Assembly (NCBI GenBank): GCA_025331445.1
Contig: JAIWNE010000041.1
Span: forward strand, 62,001-126,000
DNA: 64,000 bases
Direction of reading: 5' to 3'
Source of the DNA: Blakeslea trispora
Lineage: Eukaryota > Mucoromycota > Mucoromycetes > Mucorales > Choanephoraceae
Shown: positions 57,695 through 64,000 of the stretch, one piece after another
Position numbering within the stretch: the stretch's first letter is position 1
Layout of the letters: every line of letters begins with the position of its first letter
Made by a program: the position numbers and the translations under genes
Notes under the pieces: model-generated
What the model was told of the DNA's origin: nothing
Database searches by the model: none
Seen by the model: only the letters and a program-made list of their open reading frames with translations

Positions 57695-59119
57695 TCATTG
57701 ATTGACTGTTTCTTGTACTCGTGGTTTGAGCGTGTCTGCAATAGGGTATTGCGATTTGTACCCATCGACTGTATCCGGGATGTCTAAGTAAGTCATTGCG
57801 TCTGGATGCGTGCAGAATGTGCCTGCAGGTATGGCCTCATTGGCTTTTAAATACGTGCGGATATCTTTAAGGAAATCCTGCTGTTCAGCAGCTGTGCCAA
57901 ATGGGTCTTCATTTGGTTGAGGGGCGTCTTTAAAAGGGCTCTCTTCTATTTCTTTGGTAGGAGGATCCCATGTAATGGCTAATCCTGTATATCCTATGCC
58001 TAGTGCTTTCATTAAGTCTGTGCCTATTGACATGGGCTTGTCAAATGCTAGGTCCATCACCTCAAATTGAAATAAATAAGATTTTCCATTATATCTCAAT
58101 TTAAGTTTATTTGTGTAACCATAGCTACTACTCTTTTCCCCAGCCTTAGCCAAGTATATCTCAGGCTTCGATGCCTCTGTGTGCTCAATTATACAAATAT
58201 TATTTTGTAAACAAAATTTTTTATTCAGAGAGGAGAAATTGGCGCCACTGTCCACCAAAGCGAGGATAGGCAATTCTTCTACGTAAATAGGTACGTTAAC
58301 TTCTCCTTCTATCTCGATGATATTTCTCTTTTTTTCATGTCTTTTTGGCTTACATTGGATCATGTCTTCAATGTCGGAGAGATCAGAAAGATTGTTCTGA
58401 CCATCCAGCTCCTCTACCATTTGTTCGACGGGGTTTGTCATTCTGCTGTCGACAGGGGCAGGCTCTCGTTCTTGAGCTGTTTGCTCAACACGGATGGCGG
58501 CTCTCTGGGCTCGCATTCTTGTTTGACCCTCGCTGGGTGTAGGGCACACTCTGTTGTGGCCAGGTTGATACTCACCGCCGCAACGATCGCAGGCGATTCT
58601 TCTTCTTCTGGTTGCCCATCTAGAGGCCTCAGTTCCTTTTCTTTGTGGTACAGGGCCTTGACCCTGGCTCGAATGAGCATGAGGAGTTTCAATTCTCCTG
58701 CGGTCTCTACCCTCCCCAACAATGTTCTCATTGAAGAAATCTATCATCTCATGGATGCTGGCCGTTCTGATACCTCCATGGCGTTGGCTCAAGGCAAGCA
58801 TGATTTGATTATTCCACGTAGTGGAAAGGTTCATGCACAATGCATTGAAAATCATCTCATCAGGGCTGATGGTACTCAATTCCATCGAACCCAGCAATTC
58901 TCTCACACGAGCTCCATACTCGGTGGCAGTTTCACCCTCTCGGGCTTGCTGCTTGAAAAGCACTCTGATACTCTCAGCTCTTTGCTTGGGAGTGTCGCAG
59001 TACTCAATTAACCACGACTTCACTGTTTCCCAAGCGACTCTATTGCCGTTGGCAGTGGCACTTACCATCTGTCTCTCATAGTGGACGCGGTAGTTGTTAC
59101 CAACAACAAGGGCAAGCAC
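57695..59119 (-). CDS. Retrotransposon gag C-terminal part and protease
   Basis: Continues gag in a frame one base from the first part: NNYRVHYERQMVSATANGNR, then capsid-like helices, an Arg-rich segment and a knuckle CDRCGGEYQPGHNRVC. The aspartic protease core is ILALVDSGANFSSL, with GTDLMKALG later. The frame ends at a TGA (CAA TGA CTG) between the protease and reverse transcriptase; the same frame goes on as pol. The TGA may be a single mutation of a Trp or Arg codon, or a read-through site. Confidence 0.88.
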   Translation of the reverse strand: MLALVVGNNYRVHYERQMVSATANGNRVAWETVKSWLIEYCDTPKQRAESIRVLFKQQAREGETATEYGARVRELLGSMELSTISPDEMIFNALCMNLSTTWNNQIMLALSQRHGGIRTASIHEMIDFFNENIVGEGRDRRRIETPHAHSSQGQGPVPQRKGTEASRWATRRRRIACDRCGGEYQPGHNRVCPTPSEGQTRMRAQRAAIRVEQTAQEREPAPVDSRMTNPVEQMVEELDGQNNLSDLSDIEDMIQCKPKRHEKKRNIIEIEGEVNVPIYVEELPILALVDSGANFSSLNKKFCLQNNICIIEHTEASKPEIYLAKAGEKSSSYGYTNKLKLRYNGKSYLFQFEVMDLAFDKPMSIGTDLMKALGIGYTGLAITWDPPTKEIEESPFKDAPQPNEDPFGTAAEQQDFLKDIRTYLKANEAIPAGTFCTHPDAMTYLDIPDTVDGYKSQYPIADTLKPRVQETVNQ

Positions 59120-59535
59120 TTGTCGTGGGCGGCGTCAAGGTCAATTCCCTGACTGTGAGCATATCGCTCCAACCTAGCAAAAAATTGTTTTACATTTCTG
59201 AAGAGGCCATCATACTTGCCTTCAGGTTTCTCGTGGGGGCCCATCAATCTGGGCATCTCCTGGATCTTCAATTGTTGAGCCTCGATTGGCTTTTTCTCCT
59301 GGAAGTCTTGAACACCCGGAAACATGATGGCGGACGTTCTGCGCAAGTCTTCAACATCGCGAGCAGCAAGCATGTACTGCTGAAGCAGGTCATCAGCAGG
59401 TTCACCGTTCTTGAACTTGGCTTGGTGTTCACGGCGCAAGTCCAAGGCTCTTTGGCGCATCATGGCCAAAAGTTCACGGGCTTCTTGAAGCTCATCTACT
59501 TCCATAATGGTGGCGTTGTTGTTGTTGTTGTTCAT
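59062..59535 (-). CDS. Retrotransposon gag N-terminal part
   Basis: Starts MNNNNNNATIMEVDELQEAR 15 bases after the 5' LTR; residues up to about 140 show a coiled Arg/Glu-rich segment and KYDGLFRNVKQFFARLERYA, a Gag-like segment. The frame must shift by one base in the overlap 59062-59119 to join the rest of gag. No classic slippery heptamer was found there, so a simple indel is likely. Confidence 0.85.
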   Translation of the reverse strand: MNNNNNNATIMEVDELQEARELLAMMRQRALDLRREHQAKFKNGEPADDLLQQYMLAARDVEDLRRTSAIMFPGVQDFQEKKPIEAQQLKIQEMPRLMGPHEKPEGKYDGLFRNVKQFFARLERYAHSQGIDLDAAHDKCLPLLLVTTTASTMRDRW

Positions 59536-59550
59536 CTTCGTTCAAAAAAA
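59536..59550 (-). promoter_or_regulatory. Primer-binding region, unusually short leader
   Basis: Only TTTTTTTGAACGAAG separates the 5' LTR from the gag ATG. It lacks the TGG start that pairs with tRNA 3' ends. TGAACGA is complementary to TCGTTCA inside the LTR (near 59583), as expected for self-priming of the Tf1 type. Inference. Confidence 0.45.
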
Positions 59551-59703
59551 TGTGGTATTTGTCGATTGGTAACAGTAGGAACTGAACGAGAAATAATATA
59601 GGCCTTTTATTAGGTGAAGAGAAAAAGTGTTAGACACGATAAAAAACTCTTCTTAACAGAATCTGTGTTTGTAAATTGTAATTCAGATGTGGTAAATACC
59701 ACA
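59551..59703 (-). repeat. 5' LTR (153 bp)
   Basis: Identical to 54797-54949. ATGCT follows at 59704-59708. Confidence 0.97.
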
Positions 59704-59944
59704 ATGCTCGTTGTGGCAACTCGCAAATGAACAAGGCCTTTAGATATTTATGTGAAAGTCTATGCTTTCGTTCACACTTCTTTTTACTTTCGGAGTTCTT
59801 TGTCCGTGTATTTTGTCCGTGTACCAAGAATCAACCCCTTTTGTAAGAGTGCAAAATTATGGTTGTCTACCTTTTCTCTTTCATTTTTTATTCCCTGCTT
59901 ATTGCTTCCTTTATTTTACTGCTTACTTACTAAATTCTACTAAA

Positions 59945-61811
59945 ATGCTTCCAAAAGATCACTCTGTCTTCAAGATCTATTTCAACAAATGCAAAGAAAG
60001 TGATGCTGTTCCTTCCTTTGAAGGTTTTATAAGACAACACTCTAATTTTCTCAGAGTTCGCCTTGGCGAAAGCCAAAATGATTACGAGATCTGGCACGTA
60101 GGATTTAAAAACAGTGCAAGACATCACAAACTAAAAGCAGTAGGTTGAATTTAATTATGATTTAAGAAAGGCGAAATCACTCACTTTTATTCATTTTTCT
60201 TAGGTGACAGGAAATGCTAAGAAAGCATGGAATGAGTTGGTAAGTATAAAGAGCATCGGATACAGCATTTTACTAATGCTTGATATTTCTCTAACACCAA
60301 AGGTTGCTGCCAAGCCATTAGTCAGTAAGAAGAGAAGCTTTATGACGGCTAACGTTATAAACGAGTAAGACACTGCTCTTAGAAAAAAAAAAAAACGTTG
60401 ATTTAATTCATTTTTTTTTTTTTTTTGTAAAAATTTATATTTATTTGAATAGATTGGATGGTCTGAACAAAGATTTGGCTTCCGACAGCGTTATTGCCAG
60501 CAAGTTCAATGAGATTCGTTCTCAAATGGTGTTCCACTTGAAAACTAGACAAACATCTAGCATTTCTGCTGAGCTAGAAAAGCTCATGTAAGTTCAACAT
60601 CCATGGAAGTATACTTTGTCTTGAACTAATTGTTCTGTAGGATTGTACAAGGAGTCATGAAGCTAGACAAGACACCATCCTTGTTTATGGAAAACGAATT
60701 TGGAAGACGCGTTGTCTCCAAATTTGCAAGAGAGAAGCGACAAGAGCTGTATGGAAGACCCGCCAAACTTCCTGCAGCTTTTGTAAATAGCATCAAAGAT
60801 GCTTTGGAGGTAAGCAAATGTCTACATTTTTTCTTTCTATCTATAAGAATATAATTAACCATAAATAATATAGTATTTCGACGAAGATCGTAACCAGAAG
60901 TCGCTGAAGAAGAAGTTGGCTTTGATGATAGAAGAAGATGATCAGAAAGAAAGAATACTTGATGTCTTGGTATTAATGTAAGTACTTTGTATGTATTCTA
61001 ACTGACAAGAAGCCTAACGCCAATGTTCTTGTGTCTAGCTTTCATCAGTTGACAGTCAAGAAGAAGGCAAATGATGAGATGCGCCTGCAATCAGGCCTCA
61101 TCAGCGCCTTGTGCAATCTGTTCAAGGCAACAGAATTCCATGACCCACAGGGGTAAGACTAAAAGATGCAAAAAAAAAAAAAAAAAAAAAAAAATACAAT
61201 CTTAACATTTCTTGAATAGTTACAACAAAATCCTGTTCCCTGCTTGTCCTGCCTTGAAGGATTGCCGCCCTGACTTTGTTGTCGAAGTTGACGATGACAA
61301 GTCATATGTCAATCTTGTTGGGGAGATCAAAGGCGACAATAGTTGCAAAGATCGTCTCGCCCTTGATGCCTACCGTCTTGGGGCATTTGGCCTCCACATG
61401 TTGTGGAGCTATCAGCTAAAGCACTCACTTGTATTCATGGCTGAAGGTATGAGATACGCAATGATTAGAACATGTACATGTAAGCTAACCAAACCAATAG
61501 GCTTGAAGGTGACTTTCTTTGTTTGTTGTGTCTCTTCGGGCATCTGTCTGATGACAGAAGTGGATTGTCTGAACCTGCCTTCCACCTTCGATGAATTTGT
61601 TGACTTTGGTTCCCAGGTTGACAAACTTTATAACCTGGCCTGTTTATATGACCAGCATTGTGTGCCAGGTGATGCTGTGTATGAGCAATGGTCCCTGCTG
61701 TCATACGATGCTATCAAGCTGACGTATGATTTGCATACCACTACCAAAGCTTCAACAGCTAAGGTAGACAACTCACCTGAAGCAGCTTCTTCAACAGAAG
61801 TCTGTTTGTAA
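59945..61811 (+). CDS. PD-(D/E)XK nuclease-like gene, right-arm copy, eight exons
   Basis: Exons 59945-60139, 60204-60239, 60303-60364, 60453-60587, 60641-60809, 60874-60977, 61039-61152 and 61220-61811 all have GT-AG borders and join in frame to 468 residues. Start taken at MLPKDHSVFKIYFNK; an in-frame ATG at 59762 gives a hydrophobic leader and is less likely. The N-terminal two thirds are helical and Lys/Glu-rich. The last exon has DCRPDFVVEVDDDKS followed by NLVGEIKGDN, a full PD-(D/E)XK core (Asp, then Glu-Ile-Lys), and further helices with CKDRLALDAYRLG. Likely an REase-fold nuclease carried by the element. The right arm is the intact copy. It points outward. Confidence 0.78.
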
Positions 61812-63163
61812 ATATATATATTCTTTTTTTTTTTTTTTGTACATATTTTTTTTTCTCTTATAAATACATAATATAAATATCCCCCTTTGATTTGCTTTTT
61901 CTTTATTTTATTCTTGTTTCATTGTGTCTTTGTTTAGTTTATAGTCTTGCATAGACTAAAGAGAAATTCAGTGCATTCAATAACTTGCATCTGTTCTAAA
62001 GATAATACTTGCTATAATTCTAACAATCACTGAATCCTTTTTAAGCTCAATTTGTGCGTGAGTAAAACTTTTTGAGTATCAAAATGTCAATGAGCGCATA
62101 CAGGATGATTTCCAAATATCTTGTCAAAAGCCAAAGGGCAGCATAATTAGAGATTTCAGCGTGCATGTTATTTATTTTATTTACCCTTTATCAAAGTGAT
62201 TGTTTATTTCTGCACTCTGTAATATATGGCTTGTTGTCAAAAAAAAAATGGTAGTTTTTGTGTCTCTTGAAGTCGACTCTTGGTCTGACTACCTTTGTTA
62301 GCCTGCTTTTCATAAATGTTCCAATCAGGTTCTGTTCTGATTTGTTTTGCCCCAAATTTGAGCGATCCTCTCTCAGTAATTCTGACAGACTCTGCTGCTT
62401 TAGCTGCCCAAAAAATAAGAAAAAAAAAAGCATTTGATTTTTGAGCAGTATAGGAACGGTGATCGTCCGTAAAGACGTACAGTTTCTAGCATTTCCAACT
62501 TTGTCCAAGATAGCTTTATTCATTTTTCCAATAACAAGTGGTATTCTTGCTCTCTAAACTTTCATCTTTGGCATGGACCTCAATACCAACAAGTTGACAT
62601 TCATCATATTCATTTATACTAGCCAAGTTTCGAAGGTTAAGCTCTATTCCTTCTTTGACGATATAGCCAATATTGAATCTGTGTGTATTTTTTATTTGAA
62701 TGTATTCAAATTAACTTTCTTTTTACGGCTTTGCCATTCAGTTTGTTGACTGGTATCATTGTTATTGAAGTTAGATGATTTGCGTCTGGAAATCAGACTA
62801 CTCAATGAAGGAAAGGAAACCCTCTTTGTTTTGAAATATAAAAAGAAGGCAAATAAGCAACAAGCTTTCTTTACTTATACGAATGCTTAATTATGTACAC
62901 ATTACAAAAACAAAAATATAGGCTTGTATTATGATGACAAAAAAGAAAAGGAAAAGAGAAGAGACAGGGAGAAGGAGAGAAAAAAGTTTAATAGAGAGGG
63001 GATAGAGAAAGAAAGAGTGATGTTACAATCACTATCTGAGCATACGCTTACTTACGTGTTGTTCTTAAGTGTCGCTTAAAAATGAAGTAAAAAAAAGGGG
63101 GGGGGACCAGCTAGATTTTGTTAAGTTTTCGGATGTCTTAGATTGCTTTGAGCGATAGCAGCC

Positions 63164-63202
<39 letters not shown>

Positions 63203-64000
63203 GTGCCAAATGCACGAAAGCGCAACATAACCAGAGAATAGACATTAAAGACTATCAAGTTTTGATTGATGTAAAATCTGCCATGTTTTCGAAAAATCTT
63301 ATGTCTGCTACTACTTACGCTAAAGCTGCCTAATTGCATCGTTTTTCCCCATCTAATTATACCACTTTCATTGAATTCTGATCATAGAATATTATGTAAA
63401 TTTATTAAAATGGGTGTGAAACATTTTGAATATGTCTCTAGATGTTAAATGACAGCCTATTATCCAAAGAAGCCATGAGATAAGATACAGTTTACGACAA
63501 CGGATGAAATAGCAGTAATATCACTAGTCTACTTTGGCTGCCTATAGCTTGTTCAGCCCGAATATGTGATTGCATTTTGTAAAGAAACTGGTTTGGAATT
63601 TCCTGCTCTAAATACCTGGACAATATGGTCTTATTTCAAAAAACGATACAAATTGTGAAGATGATCTTTATTAGTAATGAAGAAATTCGGAAGAAGTGCT
63701 TATTTTTCAGACCTGTAGCACATTGTACAATGAGCCCTTCATAATCTGTAAGTAGCTGTATTTCACTTTTTCACTATCCTACTCGCTGCTAGAGACTTTG
63801 TCCATGCAACTACACGGCAATTTATTCATAGCAATCAACGCCTAGAGTAAAATTCTGTTTTTTTTTCGTAAATAAGCTAGCTTTTAGAGGATATAGGTCT
63901 ATTCTATCGACTGCCGACACAAACAAAGCCGTCGTATGGCTACAAGACAAAAAACAAGTTTGAAAAAAAAAAGTACGTATACAGAGCAGAGCAAGCTAAT
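61812..64000. other. Outer part of right arm, mirror of 45017-47207
   Basis: Non-coding apart from the decayed gene fragment described separately; includes a GA/TC microsatellite at 63167-63197 and a G run at 63097-63105. Confidence 0.6.
62190..62755 (-). pseudogene. Degenerate gene fragment, right-arm copy
   Basis: Mirror of 46265-46830 with the same broken frames, so decay preceded duplication. Confidence 0.45.

Larger units (their letters stand above)
54797..59703 (-). mobile_element. Ty3-type chromodomain LTR retrotransposon, very recent insertion
   Basis: LTRs at 54797-54949 and 59551-59703 are identical over 153 bases (TGTGGTATT...AATACCACA). ATGCT is duplicated at 54792-54796 and 59704-59708. 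The left arm supplies the empty site. On the minus strand the order is gag, protease, reverse transcriptase, RNase H, integrase, chromodomain. A frameshift in gag and a TGA between protease and reverse transcriptase are the only lesions seen. Confidence 0.96.
54657..64000 (-). repeat. Right arm of second inverted structure, split by a retrotransposon, runs off window
   Basis: 54657-54796 and 59704-64000 together mirror 45017-49451. The 4907-bp insertion at 54797-59703 with its 5-bp duplication is absent from the left arm, where the empty site reads continuously near 49305-49315. Confidence 0.92.

Noticed and set aside
1..64000. CRISPR arrays, bacterial operons, riboswitches
   Set aside because: Intron-rich eukaryotic genes throughout; no regularly spaced repeats with unique spacers.

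Overview
The window looks like a Mucoromycota (Mucorales-type) fungal genome. It is AT-rich, its genes carry many short GT-AG introns of about 50-70 nt, and homopolymer tracts are frequent. It holds a conserved fungal gene set (P450, FANCM/Mph1, ZNHIT1/Vps71, EMP70/TM9, ribosomal protein uL22, NAC-alpha, a FAS1 protein) plus transposons typical of these fungi: MULE, Tc1/mariner-like, Crypton tyrosine recombinase and chromodomain Ty3 elements. All names rest on reading motifs in the sequence; no database search was run.

Layout. (1) 1-2750: the 3' part of a Mutator-like transposase fused to an OTU-type cysteine protease, then a TATA-bearing 16-bp tandem repeat. (2) 2972-15040: a 12.07-kb inverted structure. 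Two almost identical 2.69-kb arms each begin at a TA with a Tc1-type terminus and carry a broken Tc1 transposase joined to the 3' part of an intron-containing PD-(D/E)XK-like gene. The 6.7-kb centre holds a complete but decayed Tc1/IS630-like element (5658-8463, 29-bp TIRs, TA duplication), a second PD-(D/E)XK-like gene, and remnants of others. (3) 15599-38619: host gene block, with P450, a bZIP factor that may be membrane-tethered when spliced, a small acidic protein, a C2H2 zinc-finger protein, ZNHIT1, FANCM helicase, a secreted trypsin-like protease, EMP70/TM9, RPL17, a Mucorales-type hypothetical protein, NAC-alpha and a fasciclin-domain surface protein. (4) 38946-44367: two different Crypton-type tyrosine recombinase genes, tail to tail, both with reconstructable intact reading frames. 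(5) 45017-64000: a second large inverted structure with arms of about 4.4 kb. Each arm carries an eight-exon PD-(D/E)XK nuclease-like gene pointing outward. The centre holds a 552-bp solo LTR with a perfect 5-bp duplication and a 3.56-kb element with 93-bp perfect TIRs around a third Crypton recombinase. The right arm is split by a 4.9-kb chromodomain Ty3 retrotransposon with identical 153-bp LTRs and a perfect 5-bp duplication. The right arm runs off the end of the window.

The most unusual theme is two large inverted structures with near-identical arms, each repeating a PD-(D/E)XK-like gene around recombinase or transposase genes. Arm differences noticed are nearly all homopolymer or microsatellite length changes. 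The arms are therefore either very young, kept alike by gene conversion, or partly an assembly product, and this should be settled first.
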